Notes: generated from the sequence alone by a model not told the origin. A DNA stretch of 64,000 nucleotides from an uncultured Cohaesibacter sp. (GCF_963666525.1 NZ_OY762905.1:1364001-1428000); one strand, 5' to 3'. Counted from the stretch's first letter, positions 24,934-34,164 are shown. Made by a program: numbers and translations.

Positions 24934-25584
24934 TCAGAGCGCCATGTGCGGAACATTTTCCGGCACGATCAGTTTTGCAGCCGTAGCTTCAATAACCTGC
25001 TCGACCGTCGTATCTGGCCCCAGCTCGCGCAGAACCAGCCCTTCGTCGGTCGGCTCGATCACCGCCATTTCGGTCACGATCAGCGAAACCCGACGGGCTG
25101 CCGTCAGCGGCAGGGTGCATTCGGGAACGATCTTGTGGCTGCCCTTGGCCGTGTGCACCATGGCAACAATCACCTGATTGGCCCCGGCGACCAGATCCAT
25201 TGCACCGCCCATGCCCGGCACCATCTTGCCAGGAACCATCCAGTTCGCCAGATAGCCACGCTCGTCAACCTGCAACCCGCCCAGTACGGTCATATCCAGA
25301 TGACCGCCGCGAATGAGTCCGAAGGAAACGGAGGAATCGATCGATGCAGCGCCCAGCACCGCGCTGACGAAGCCACCACCGGCATCGGTCAGATCCTTGT
25401 TCTCGAAACCGGGCAGTGGTCGGGCAGCCAGACCGACCACACCATTCTCTGCCTGGAACATGACATCCACATCGGGCGACACATAGTTGGCAACCATGCT
25501 CGGCAGACCAATGCCCAGATTGACCAGCATGCCGTCTTTCACTTCCAAAGCCACGCGACGGGCAATAATTTCCTTGGCGTCCAT
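24934..25584 (-). CDS. CoA-transferase subunit B (3-oxoacid/acetoacetate type)
   Basis: This is the beta subunit of a family I CoA-transferase (216 residues), which forms acetoacetyl-CoA or another beta-ketoacyl-CoA using succinyl-CoA or acetyl-CoA. The catalytic glutamate is E46 in FQAENGVVG, and GLPSMVANY is conserved. The ATG at 25584 lies 1 base after the alpha-subunit stop, so the two are coupled. In this cluster it would activate the acetoacetate released by the BKACE enzyme for the thiolase. Exact subfamily (ScoB or AtoA) is not certain. Confidence 0.9.
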   Translation of the reverse strand: MDAKEIIARRVALEVKDGMLVNLGIGLPSMVANYVSPDVDVMFQAENGVVGLAARPLPGFENKDLTDAGGGFVSAVLGAASIDSSVSFGLIRGGHLDMTVLGGLQVDERGYLANWMVPGKMVPGMGGAMDLVAGANQVIVAMVHTAKGSHKIVPECTLPLTAARRVSLIVTEMAVIEPTDEGLVLRELGPDTTVEQVIEATAAKLIVPENVPHMAL

Positions 25585-25585
25585 C

Positions 25586-26239
25586 TCAGGCCTCCCGTTC
25601 CAGAACATAATCCACCAAAACGCCCGGCGTTTTCACCGCATCAGGATGAATGGCACCAATCGGCACGATTTCTTCCGCTTCGGCAATCACCTTGTCGGCA
25701 GCCATCGCCATGACCGGGTTGAAGTTGTGCGCGGTCAGGGAATAGTCCAGATTGCCCTTGTAGTCGGCATGCTTGGCCTTGATCAGCGCGAAATCGCCAC
25801 GAATGGGTTCTTCAAGCAGATATTTCTTGCCCTTAACCTCGACGATCGGCTTGCCTTCTTCGACCGGAGTTCCCAGACCCGTCTGGGTCAGGACGCCGCC
25901 AAGGCCAACGCCCCCGGCGCGAATGCGCTCAATGAGCGTTCCCTGTGGCACTAGCTCAACCTCGATCTCCCCCGCAATCATCTTCTGCTGGGTTTCCGGA
26001 TTGAGACCGATATGGCTTGCAATCACCTTCTTGACCAGTCCGGCGGAAATCAGCTTGCCGATACCGGCACCGACCATGGCCGTGTCATTGGCGACGACAG
26101 TAAAGCCGCCCACTCCCCGTTCGACCAAGGCGTCAATCATACGCTCCGGCGTTCCGACCGCCATGAACCCACCGATAAGCAAAACCGCTCCTTCGGGGAT
26201 CAGCGCAGCAGCATCTTCAAGTTTCGTTGCTGTCTTCAT
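25586..26239 (-). CDS. CoA-transferase subunit A (3-oxoacid/acetoacetate type)
   Basis: This is the alpha subunit (217 residues), with the CoA-binding GGFMAVGTPE segment near residues 23-32 and the VANDTAMVGAGIGKLISAGLV region (first 20 residues VANDTAMVGAGIGKLISAGL). Length and order alpha then beta match ScoAB/AtoDA. A promoter with the IclR-cluster box lies about 130 bases upstream. Confidence 0.9.
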   Translation of the reverse strand: MKTATKLEDAAALIPEGAVLLIGGFMAVGTPERMIDALVERGVGGFTVVANDTAMVGAGIGKLISAGLVKKVIASHIGLNPETQQKMIAGEIEVELVPQGTLIERIRAGGVGLGGVLTQTGLGTPVEEGKPIVEVKGKKYLLEEPIRGDFALIKAKHADYKGNLDYSLTAHNFNPVMAMAADKVIAEAEEIVPIGAIHPDAVKTPGVLVDYVLEREA

Positions 26240-26368
26240 CGGCTACTCCTATTTCCTCCGCTGTAGCTCTTCAGGCCCTGAAAGTCGTATTTCCATCGAT
26301 CCACTAACGGGCCATGCTTCTGACTGCAAGAAGACGACCCGTTGGAATGGCCAGTCTGCAATCAAAGT

Positions 26369-26404
26369 CCACATTACGGTACAAACGAACCGCCATTCGG
26401 TCAA
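26369..26404 (-). promoter_or_regulatory. CoA-transferase promoter with IclR-cluster box
   Basis: In gene sense TTGACC, then CGGTTC and TTTGTACCGTAATGTGG follow in the same order and spacing as at the thiolase promoter. Some 27 of about 36 aligned positions look identical by eye. This is the second clearest copy of the composite element. Confidence 0.6.
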
Positions 26405-26693
26405 CAGGTAAATCTGCTAGTCCCTGCAACAAATCGCCTCAAATCGAAGGCAATTCACCGATTTTCTTCCCGCATTGCATGACCGCATCAGTAAATTTAC
26501 TGAAATGCCATCGAGGTTTGCACATTTTCTATTGCACAGAGACAATATATACATAATTTTACTTATGAGCCCTCACAAGGCAGAGCACAGAAACAACAAT
26601 GCCGCCTCCCACCAACACAAGGCGAAAGACGGCAATCCAGTACTTTTGTTAGAAAAAACACCAATCCGCAGGCAACGCGGCGCTCAGATCGCG
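26405..26693. other. intergenic region between the CoA-transferase promoter and the CYTH gene
   Basis: About 290 bases, A/T-rich near 26520-26570. I see no gene and no clear terminator for the minus-strand CYTH gene. Confidence 0.45.
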
Positions 26694-27194
26694 TCAGGGC
26701 AATCCATTCACAGCAAGAGACTTGTTCTTGTAGCCCTTGTCACTGGTCACATCCTCACCGAACCAGTCCGGAGCAACAAACCGCGACGCCGCTTCGACTG
26801 TGGCAAATTCGACCTCGACCAATTTCAATCCATCCAACCCACCATGGAATACATCGAGCTCGAAACGAAGCCCATCTGCCAGCACTCCCACGTAGCGCGT
26901 CTTCTTGACCCGGCGCCCCTTGGTCGCTGGCCAGAAGCTGTCGAACTGGTCGGCAGAAATCGGCACCTCGATTTCCTTGCGCAACAGGGTGCCATCGGAC
27001 TTCAGCGTCATGAAATGAGCAGCATCCGCACCGCAGCCTTTCCGGCGCACCCGCATTTCAACGGAATCCGTGGCAGACGTCAGATAGCCCTGCGCGACAT
27101 CCCTGGCCTTGAGGGGGGTCAGGTCTGGCAGGGCACGCAACAGGAACTTGCGTTCGATTTCAACGCTTCCCTCCGTCTGCTCGACAACGCTCAT
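26694..27194 (-). CDS. CYTH domain protein (triphosphate tunnel metalloenzyme family)
   Basis: This 166-residue single-domain CYTH protein has the ExExK signature E12-I-E14-R-K16 near the N-terminus. Alternating basic and acidic residues of the tunnel follow (RVRRKG, LRKEIEVP, FELDVFHGG, KLVEVEFATVE). The family binds triphosphates or polyphosphate and includes inorganic triphosphatases and class IV adenylate cyclases. Its ATG overlaps the ParA stop (ATGA), and ParA overlaps the CHAD gene. CYTH and CHAD domains are often fused and act on polyphosphate; here they are separate genes with a ParA between them. Confidence 0.9.
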   Translation of the reverse strand: MSVVEQTEGSVEIERKFLLRALPDLTPLKARDVAQGYLTSATDSVEMRVRRKGCGADAAHFMTLKSDGTLLRKEIEVPISADQFDSFWPATKGRRVKKTRYVGVLADGLRFELDVFHGGLDGLKLVEVEFATVEAASRFVAPDWFGEDVTSDKGYKNKSLAVNGLP

Positions 27195-27943
27195 TTCAGG
27201 GCCACCTTCTTGCGCATCTCGCGATAGAGATCCTGATAGGCCTTTGAGGCTGCACAGCCCGGTGCGCTGGCCAGCACCGGCGCCCGATGCACACCCATGC
27301 GCTCGACATCGGACGTGAAGGGCACATAGGCGGAAAGGAACTGTTTCTTGTATTGGCTCGTCATCTCGTTCATCAACTCGCCATGCAGCGACTTGACATT
27401 CTGGACCATTGAGAAAAAGGCTGCCAGCTTCTTGAGCGGAATGTCGTTTTCCTTAAAAAAGTCAACCAGTTGATCGAATGTTCGCTGTGACAAAGTGGTG
27501 GGAATGACCGGCACCAGCACCATGTCGGACGCCTTGAAGACGCTCTCAGACAGGGTCGAAATATTCGGCGGGCAGTCGAGCAGAATGACATCATAGTCTT
27601 TCTTGACCGTCTTCAGCGACTTCTTCAGGCGCGACCGGCTGTTCTTCATGCGGGACAGGAAGACATCGAAATTGCGAAAGCTCATATTGGCCGGCAGGAT
27701 GTCCAGATCATCATAATTGCTGCCACGGATTGATTTGACGAACCGGTCCTCATCCTTGAAAAACAGCTCGTCCGTCAGCTTCCTGGATGGCTTGACCCGA
27801 AAATAGAAGCTCGAGGCCCCCTGCGGGTCAAGATCACAGAGCAGCACTCGCTTGCCCGCCTCGGCCAGAGCATAGGCCAGATTGACGGAAGTTGCGGTCT
27901 TGCCAACGCCTCCCTTGTTGGAATAGCAGGCGATGATCTTCAT
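27191..27943 (-). CDS. ParA family ATPase (orphan)
   Basis: This 250-residue P-loop ATPase of the ParA/Soj group has the deviant Walker A KGGVGKTA at residues 10-17 with the signature lysine, Walker A' DLDPQG near 39 and Walker B ILLDCPPN near 125. There is no parB and no helix-turn-helix extension, so it is not a chromosome or plasmid partition operon. It is sandwiched with 4-base overlaps between a CHAD gene upstream and a CYTH gene downstream. ParA proteins without ParB position cargoes such as carboxysomes and chemotaxis arrays. The neighbours suggest polyphosphate granules as the cargo, which is an inference. Confidence 0.92.
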   Translation of the reverse strand: MKIIACYSNKGGVGKTATSVNLAYALAEAGKRVLLCDLDPQGASSFYFRVKPSRKLTDELFFKDEDRFVKSIRGSNYDDLDILPANMSFRNFDVFLSRMKNSRSRLKKSLKTVKKDYDVILLDCPPNISTLSESVFKASDMVLVPVIPTTLSQRTFDQLVDFFKENDIPLKKLAAFFSMVQNVKSLHGELMNEMTSQYKKQFLSAYVPFTSDVERMGVHRAPVLASAPGCAASKAYQDLYREMRKKVALK

Positions 27944-29475
27944 TCACTTTCCTCCCGCAACTTGAACAGGGTCTTGAATGTCTGTTGCGTTTCCTCGCTG
28001 TCAAAGCGGGCAAAATTCTCGGCCACGAGCATGCGTTCGGCTGCCTGCCGCTGGTGCAGGATGGCAATCAGCGCCCCAACGCTCTGGGCAATCTTCATTT
28101 GGGTGGGCTTGTCGCGAAACTTGCGCCCGGAGAGAAAATCGGACAGCGCATCGATCTGCACCGAGCAGTCGTTGAACCGGCCCAGATTGTCCTGCAGTCG
28201 CTTCATCGGCTTGATCACCGACCGGATGGCCTCATCGGGGAACAACGGCGCGAAGAATTCCATCAGATAACGCAGCTTCTTGCAGTGAATGCGTAGCGCA
28301 TGCACATCGTCGTCCTTGCTGCTCTCATCGATCGCAGCCGCTGTCTTGCAGATCTTGCGGTAACGCTTCCAGATGAGATGGCGGGCATAGTCATGCGCCC
28401 CCTGCTCGGCACTCGGTCCTTTCTGCAAGTGCTCGGGTGCAGCCAGCAGATCGGACAGCTCCTGCATTTCCTTCTGATAGCGATCGCTGATCAGATGATC
28501 TGCAAGCCGCACGGCGGCCTCCTCCCGATCGCGCAGGAACAAGGCGAACATCTGTTCAAGCCCATCATGCAGCGGCGCCGGGATCAGATCGAAAAATTTC
28601 TGCTTTTCAAGAAGATAGACATCAAGATCCCGAAGCTTTCCCGTCTTGGCCATCAGCCGGGAAAACCGCCGCTTGAGATCCGCAGTCACCTCGTCGGAAT
28701 AGACCCCCTTGAACAGGCTGAGTACGGATCGGATCTTGCGCAGGGCAATCCGGTAGTCATGCAGGAATTCGGTATCGAGATCGTTGACGATACCCTTCTC
28801 GTTTACTCGTGCGGCGGGCAGATAGGCGGCGATGATGTCCGTCGCCACGGCAAAGGCACTTTCCTCCTCACCAATCACGATGGCGGGCTTGATCACCCCT
28901 GCCGGGAAAGACAGGCACAGCCCGGAGAGGAAGCCAACAAGATCACGACTGCCACCAAGGGCATAAAGCGACTCGCGCATCATCTCCAGCGCCCTGTCAT
29001 AGCCACGCACCGGGCGCAAAAAGGCAATCAGTCCAATCTCGCCACCAACCATCTGCACTTCAAGAAACCGGACCTTGAGATGGATCTTGCCATCGTCATC
29101 CACGAGAGCCATCTGGAGCGAGCGGAAGCGAAAGCGGCAGAGCGGCATCAACGCCCTGAGATCAGACAGATCCTTGAGCGCCTTGCGCACATCCCCCTTG
29201 GGCAGCTCCCTGACGGGGCCTCCCTCGACAGGACCTTTCTGCTCCTTTTGCGTACCATTGCGGTCCAGTAGCAGCAATCGCCCCTCAGTGCCGATCAGCA
29301 TCCGGCCAGACCTGATCAAGGGCTGGTGGAACATGTCCAGCAGCGCGGCGTCAACCAGCTCCGTATGGTCGGACAGAACGGGCTTCAACCGGCCGCAATC
29401 AAGCCCGGCGAGGCACTCAAGCGAACGGTTTGCAATAACAACAAGGGGATCATCAATCTCAGCCATGGCACGCAT
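27940..29475 (-). CDS. CHAD domain protein with N-terminal extension
   Basis: The protein has about 511 residues. The C-terminal half (about 215-500) is a CHAD domain, an alpha-helical polyphosphate-binding module; typical conserved histidine and basic segments are FLHDYRIALRKIRSVLSLFKG (first 20: FLHDYRIALRKIRSVLSLFK), KLRDLDVYL, VHALRIHCKKLRYLMEFF and LQDNLGRFNDC. The first 190 residues resemble a degenerate CYTH domain in layout but lack the ExExK motif. The ATG at 29475 is chosen over a TTG at 29502; its ribosome-binding site is weak. The stop overlaps the ParA start. It probably binds polyphosphate. Confidence 0.88.
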   Translation of the reverse strand: MRAMAEIDDPLVVIANRSLECLAGLDCGRLKPVLSDHTELVDAALLDMFHQPLIRSGRMLIGTEGRLLLLDRNGTQKEQKGPVEGGPVRELPKGDVRKALKDLSDLRALMPLCRFRFRSLQMALVDDDGKIHLKVRFLEVQMVGGEIGLIAFLRPVRGYDRALEMMRESLYALGGSRDLVGFLSGLCLSFPAGVIKPAIVIGEEESAFAVATDIIAAYLPAARVNEKGIVNDLDTEFLHDYRIALRKIRSVLSLFKGVYSDEVTADLKRRFSRLMAKTGKLRDLDVYLLEKQKFFDLIPAPLHDGLEQMFALFLRDREEAAVRLADHLISDRYQKEMQELSDLLAAPEHLQKGPSAEQGAHDYARHLIWKRYRKICKTAAAIDESSKDDDVHALRIHCKKLRYLMEFFAPLFPDEAIRSVIKPMKRLQDNLGRFNDCSVQIDALSDFLSGRKFRDKPTQMKIAQSVGALIAILHQRQAAERMLVAENFARFDSEETQQTFKTLFKLREESE

Positions 29476-29599
29476 AGTTCCACGGAACAACCATGGGCGC
29501 AAGCCATCAGCAAACCGACCAATTGCCTATCCTCAAAACTATTTAAGCAGGCCTTCTGAAACCGCCTTCAGCCTTGCCCAGAAGGCCACACGACTGAAA

Positions 29600-29634
29600 A
29601 GCAAAAGGCACCCGATGATCGTCACCGGATGCCC
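29600..29634 (-). terminator. rho-independent terminator after galK
   Basis: Minus-strand stem GGCATCCG / CGGGTGCC (one G-U) with TTTTGCTTTT downstream. Confidence 0.75.
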
Positions 29635-29662
29635 AGAGATTGATGAACCGAAGCTGACAGGC

Positions 29663-30772
29663 TCAGGTCACAGCCAGAATGGAAGTCTTTGCAAAATCGG
29701 CACGCACCTTCTGGCTGAAGGATTCCACGCCCCCCGCTTCGACCAGAGCCACCACGGAGCCCCCCCAGCCACCGCCAGTCTGGCGCGCGCCGAGCGCACC
29801 ATAGGAAAGGCAGGCATCGACCAGTGCATCGGTTTCGGCCACCGTGATCTGATAGTCATCCTTCTGCGAGCGGTGGCTATCGACCATCAAGTCGCCAAAG
29901 CGCAGCATGTTGCCTTCACGCAAGGCAACCACCCCTTCCAGAACCCGCTGGTTGTCCGTCACCACGTGGCGAACCCTTCGGTCAAGCGGTGATGGCAAAT
30001 CCTCAATGCGAGCCAGATCACCCACGCCGAGATCGCTGATCATGTCAATGGAAAGCGCCTTGCAGGCAGCCTGACACTCGGCCACGCGGGTGGCATAGCC
30101 GTCTTCTCCGCCCTCGGTCAGTTGATGGCTGACTCCAGAAGCGATGATGACAAAGGCATAATCCGGCGAGGTCTCCACCAGTTCATAGGCCAGCGTGCGG
30201 GTATTGAGGAACATGGCCACCCCCGGATCACCCACTGATGAGGCAAACTGATCCATGATACCGCAGGGCATACCCACAAAGTCATTCTCGACCGCCCGCG
30301 CCTTGATGGCAACGTCGACTGCATTCATCTCCCGGCCATAGAGCGCCAGTGCCGCCTTGATCGATACCACCTCCAGCGCTGCAGAGCTGGAAAGCCCAGC
30401 CCCCATCGGCAGTGTTGTCTCAAGTGCAACCCGAAGCCCGGTAGAGGCCACCTCCGCTTCTGCTACAGCCTTGAGGCACCCCAGCAGATAATCGGACCAG
30501 CGCCCTTCACGGCTGTCGGTGATCATCCGGACCTCGGTTTGGTCGAAGGTATCCGAATAGGCCTCGATGACGCCGGGCTTGTCACCCTTGCCAAGGGCAA
30601 TGGAAACCCCGAGCCCCCTCAGGGCCATCGGCAGCACAAAGCCGCCGTTGTAATCGGTGTGTTCGCCCAGCAGGTTCACCCGCCCCGGCGAATAGGCGAC
30701 AACGTCGGGCGTCGTGCCGAAATGCTTCTCAAACGCTGCCCTGACGGAAGCCGTCTCATGGTCTGTTGTCAT
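29663..30772 (-). CDS. galK: galactokinase
   Basis: GHMP-family kinase (369 residues) that phosphorylates galactose to galactose-1-phosphate. The galactokinase signature GRVNLLGEHTDYNGG is near residues 30-44 and the ATP loop PMGAGLSSSAALE near 120. A third GHMP motif, QTGGGWGGSVVAL, is near the C-terminus. GGGGAGGGG precedes the start, 15 bases after the galT stop. It is the last gene of galETK. Confidence 0.95.
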   Translation of the reverse strand: MTTDHETASVRAAFEKHFGTTPDVVAYSPGRVNLLGEHTDYNGGFVLPMALRGLGVSIALGKGDKPGVIEAYSDTFDQTEVRMITDSREGRWSDYLLGCLKAVAEAEVASTGLRVALETTLPMGAGLSSSAALEVVSIKAALALYGREMNAVDVAIKARAVENDFVGMPCGIMDQFASSVGDPGVAMFLNTRTLAYELVETSPDYAFVIIASGVSHQLTEGGEDGYATRVAECQAACKALSIDMISDLGVGDLARIEDLPSPLDRRVRHVVTDNQRVLEGVVALREGNMLRFGDLMVDSHRSQKDDYQITVAETDALVDACLSYGALGARQTGGGWGGSVVALVEAGGVESFSQKVRADFAKTSILAVT

Positions 30773-30787
30773 GCGCCCCTCCCCCTG

Positions 30788-31831
30788 TTATTTCGCCTTG
30801 TAATGAACGTCCGACAACGACCGCAGTCGTTCCGCCGCGGTTTCCGCTGTCAGGTCCCGCTGCGCTTCCGAGAGCATTTCATAGCCGACCATGAATTTGC
30901 GCACCGTCGCCGAGCGCAGAAGCGGCGGGTAGAAATGCGCATGCAGCTGCCAGTGATCGAATGCCCCCGCCCGGGTTGGCGCACCATGCCAGCCCATCGT
31001 ATAGGGGAATTCGGCTTCGAACAGATTGTCATATTTCGTGCACAACCGCTTGAGCGCATCGGCAAGACCATTCCGCTCAGGGATGGTCAGATCCGGCAAA
31101 CGCAGCACATGACGCTTCGGCATCAGCAGGGTCTCGAACGGCCATGTCGCCCACCAGGGCACAACAGCAATCCACTCGTCATTCTCGACAACCACCCGCT
31201 CGCGCTTCTCTGCTTCAGAGGCAGCGTAGCGCACCAGCAGAACTTCGCCAGTCTCGGCAAGGAATCGCTTCTGATGGGCATCTTCTGTCGCCACCTCGTT
31301 GGGCAGGAAGTCAGACGCCCAGATCTGGCCATGCGGATGGGGCTGCGAACAGCCCATGACCGCACCCTTGTTCTCGAACACCGCAACCCAGTCATAGCGC
31401 TCGCCCAGATCGGTGATCTGCTCGACCCAGGTATCGACCACCTTGCGAATGTCCGAGACTTCAAGCTCTGGCAAGGTCAGGTCATGACGCTCGGAAAAAC
31501 ACATCACCCGCGCGGTGCCGCGCACATTGTCGGCCCGGAACAGGGGATCACCGGTGGTTCCCCCATGCGGGGTGTCTTCCAGAAGCGCCGGGAAGTCGTT
31601 CGGGAAAACGAACGGCCCCTTGTAGTCGGGATTGGTCGCACCGGAGTTGCGCGTGTTGCCCGCGCAGAGATAACAGCCCGGATCGTGCTGCGGTTTATCC
31701 TCGACCACCAGCTTTTCCTGCTGTCCCTGCCAGGGGCGCTTGTTGCGGTGTGGAGAGACAAGCACCCACTCGCCCTTGAGCGGATTGTAGCGGCGATGCG
31801 GTGCATCGCTGGAAACGGTTTCTTCAGCCAT
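30788..31831 (-). CDS. galT: galactose-1-phosphate uridylyltransferase
   Basis: HIT-superfamily enzyme (347 residues) that exchanges UMP between UDP-glucose and galactose-1-phosphate. The nucleophile histidine lies in [11 protein letters not shown], and [12 protein letters not shown] supplies a zinc-type site. GAGGAG is found before the ATG at 31831. Another ATG at 31849 overlaps the galE stop and would add six residues; either is possible. Confidence 0.95.
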   Translation of the reverse strand: MAEETVSSDAPHRRYNPLKGEWVLVSPHRNKRPWQGQQEKLVVEDKPQHDPGCYLCAGNTRNSGATNPDYKGPFVFPNDFPALLEDTPHGGTTGDPLFRADNVRGTARVMCFSERHDLTLPELEVSDIRKVVDTWVEQITDLGERYDWVAVFENKGAVMGCSQPHPHGQIWASDFLPNEVATEDAHQKRFLAETGEVLLVRYAASEAEKRERVVVENDEWIAVVPWWATWPFETLLMPKRHVLRLPDLTIPERNGLADALKRLCTKYDNLFEAEFPYTMGWHGAPTRAGAFDHWQLHAHFYPPLLRSATVRKFMVGYEMLSEAQRDLTAETAAERLRSLSDVHYKAK

Positions 31832-31845
31832 GAACAGGCTCCTCG

Positions 31846-32844
31846 TCATTTCCCTGCAAAGGGTCCATATTTGGGTTCGTGATGCCAGCGCCATGCGGTT
31901 TCGATGATGGTTTCGAGGGCATCGAACTTCGGCTTCCAGCCCAGTTCCGACTTGGCCAGACTGCTGTCTGCCACAAGGGAGGCCGAGTCGCCCGCCCGCC
32001 GCGGTGCCATCTCATAGGGAATGTCGCGATTGGTCAGTCGCTTGGCGGTCTTGATGACCTCAAGGTTGGTAAAGCCATTGCCATTGCCCAGATTGAAGCA
32101 ATGGGCACCCGTGTGGCTGTCCATATAATCGAGCGCCAGCAGATGCGCCGAGGCCAGATCGAGCACATGGATATAGTCGCGAATGCAAGTGCCGTCGCGG
32201 GTTTCATAATCGCTGCCGAACACCGACAGCTTCTTGCGAATACCGAGCGCTGTCAGCAGCACCAGCGGCACCAGATGGGTCTCGGGGCTGTGCGCCTCGC
32301 CGATCAACCCGTTGGGATGCGCCCCTGCCGCATTGAAATAGCGCAAGGCAACCGAGCGCAGACCATAAGCCACTGCCATATCGGAGAGGATCTGTTCAAC
32401 CATGCGCTTGGACCAGCCGTAGGGATTGATCGGCCCCAGTGGGTGGGCCTCATCAATCAGGTCATGCTGCGGATTGCCGAACACGGCAGCCGTGGAGGAA
32501 AAGACGATCCGGTCAACCCCTGCCTTGCGCATGGCGTCTAGCAGATTGAGCGTGCCCGTCACATTGTTGCGGTAATACAGATCGGGCAGTTCGACCGATT
32601 CACCGACAGAAATCAGCGCAGCGAAGTGAATGACCGCGTCCACCTTGTGCTTTTTGAAGGTGGCGTCCAGATCCCCTGGATTCAACAGATCGCCACGCTC
32701 CAGCGTCACACCCTTGACGGCCTCAACATGACCGGAAGACAAATTGTCAAAAACAACGACGTCATGGCCAGCTTCCAGCAAAAGCTGAACCATGTGAGAG
32801 CCGATATAGCCAGCTCCACCGCACACCAAAACTTTTCGCTTCAT
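31846..32844 (-). CDS. galE: UDP-glucose 4-epimerase
   Basis: Extended SDR (332 residues) that interconverts UDP-galactose and UDP-glucose. The NAD motif GGAGYIGSH is near residue 9, the active site has FSSTAAVFG and Y-xxx-K in [12 protein letters not shown], and [15 protein letters not shown] is highly conserved. GGGAG is 7 bases before the ATG at 32844. First gene of galETK, divergent from the LacI regulator. Confidence 0.95.
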   Translation of the reverse strand: MKRKVLVCGGAGYIGSHMVQLLLEAGHDVVVFDNLSSGHVEAVKGVTLERGDLLNPGDLDATFKKHKVDAVIHFAALISVGESVELPDLYYRNNVTGTLNLLDAMRKAGVDRIVFSSTAAVFGNPQHDLIDEAHPLGPINPYGWSKRMVEQILSDMAVAYGLRSVALRYFNAAGAHPNGLIGEAHSPETHLVPLVLLTALGIRKKLSVFGSDYETRDGTCIRDYIHVLDLASAHLLALDYMDSHTGAHCFNLGNGNGFTNLEVIKTAKRLTNRDIPYEMAPRRAGDSASLVADSSLAKSELGWKPKFDALETIIETAWRWHHEPKYGPFAGK

Positions 32845-32962
32845 ATCACAGCTCCCCGCAAGAGGCCCGCCTTTGCGACCGACCGTCAATCAAAATGGCT
32901 CAATGCTCGCCGTTAAACCATAGTCCTCACAGATATCATAGCCTAACGCAGAATTTGACATA

Positions 32963-32976
32963 AGTAAATATTTACT
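32963..32976. promoter_or_regulatory. candidate operator for the gal LacI-type regulator
   Basis: AGTAAATATTTACT is a perfect 14-base palindrome in the divergent galE-regulator region, directly after a TTGACA -35 element (32955-32960) for the regulator gene. The form resembles LacI-family operators but with TA rather than CG at the centre. It would allow joint control of both directions. Confidence 0.5.
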
Positions 32977-33115
32977 ACAAAATTATCATCAGCATGCTAA
33001 CAGCATCGTCAAAACAGGCCCTGCATTTGCTGCCACATCACAGCCCCCCCCTTTTCAATGGATGGTTCTTGTGATTGATAGCATTCACTGGAGCGACAGA
33101 ACAGGAAGGCGAGAC

Positions 33116-34123
33116 ATGGCCACAATCAAGGACATAGCGGAACGCGTGGGTGTTTCTCCGACAACGGTTTCCCGCGTCCTCAACTATGACAGCAGCCTGT
33201 CTGTTTCTGAAAGCAAGCGCCGTCAGATCATCGAGACCGCCCAGGATCTCGACTATGCCCCGCCCCGCATGCGCGGCAAGAAAAAGCGACTCAGCGGCAA
33301 CCGCCAGACAACCATCTCCCTGCTGCACACCCTCAACCCCACCGAAGAGCTCGCCGACCCCTATTTCATCACCATTCGCCACAGCATCGAGAAGCGCCTG
33401 TCCGAGGCCGGTCTGCGGATCGACAACCGCTTCAACCTGCCGGGAGACCTGCCAGAAGACTTCCCGCGTAAAGATAGCGCCATTCTGGTGGTCGGGCCCC
33501 ATGGCCGCAAGACCATCGACACGCTGGCAAATCTGGGAAATCCGCTGGTCTGTATCGATTTCCCCCCCGATCGCAAGGACATCGACTGCGTCTATCCGGA
33601 CCTCGAACAGGCCACCGCCGATATCCTCGACGCCCTCTGGGAAAAGGGATACAGGAAGTTCGGTTTCATTGGTGCCTCATCCGGCAAGGAAAACCCGCGC
33701 CGCCCCTATCCGGACCTGCGCAGCCGAACCTTCATGAGCTGGTTTCGCGAGCGTGGGCTGGATGCCCCGGCCAATGTGCGCTGCGAGCGCCTGACGCCGA
33801 TCAGCGGTTTTGAACTGGCCCGACAGCTGCTCGACACCAGCGACCGCCCCGAGATCATCATCGCAGCCAATGACACCATGGCCATCGGCGCCATTCAGGC
33901 CGCCAACAGCTTTGATCTGAAGGTGCCGGACGATGTCCGCATCGTCGGCTTCAACGACATTCCGGCAGCCGGTCTCATCGAACCGGGCCTGACGACGGTT
34001 GCCATCCCGGCCGAGGAGATCGGTCGCACGGCCGTGGATCTGCTGCTTGAACGCATCGCCGGTCGCAGCTTTGCTAAGAAGGTTGTGCTGGGCACCAAGA
34101 TCCGCTGGCGCGAGAGCTGCTGA
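33116..34123 (+). CDS. LacI family transcriptional regulator (galactose-type)
   Basis: This 335-residue repressor has an N-terminal LacI helix-turn-helix (ATIKDIAERVGVSPTTVSRV, residues 2-21) and a periplasmic-binding-like effector domain (about 60-335) with IIAANDTMAIGAIQA and VRIVGFNDIPAAGLIEPGLT. The ATG at 33116 has GGAAGG upstream; the frame opens at 33062. It is divergent from galETK and probably represses it, responding to a galactose-related ligand. Confidence 0.9.
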   Translation: MATIKDIAERVGVSPTTVSRVLNYDSSLSVSESKRRQIIETAQDLDYAPPRMRGKKKRLSGNRQTTISLLHTLNPTEELADPYFITIRHSIEKRLSEAGLRIDNRFNLPGDLPEDFPRKDSAILVVGPHGRKTIDTLANLGNPLVCIDFPPDRKDIDCVYPDLEQATADILDALWEKGYRKFGFIGASSGKENPRRPYPDLRSRTFMSWFRERGLDAPANVRCERLTPISGFELARQLLDTSDRPEIIIAANDTMAIGAIQAANSFDLKVPDDVRIVGFNDIPAAGLIEPGLTTVAIPAEEIGRTAVDLLLERIAGRSFAKKVVLGTKIRWRESC

Positions 34124-34164
34124 TCTGTCCAGACGGTCCACGCAGGCAGGCAGCCTAGACGCCA

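Noticed and set aside
27191-27943. ParA as part of a plasmid or chromosome partition locus
   Set aside because: No parB, no parS-like repeats nearby and no replication gene; the overlapping CHAD and CYTH genes indicate another role.
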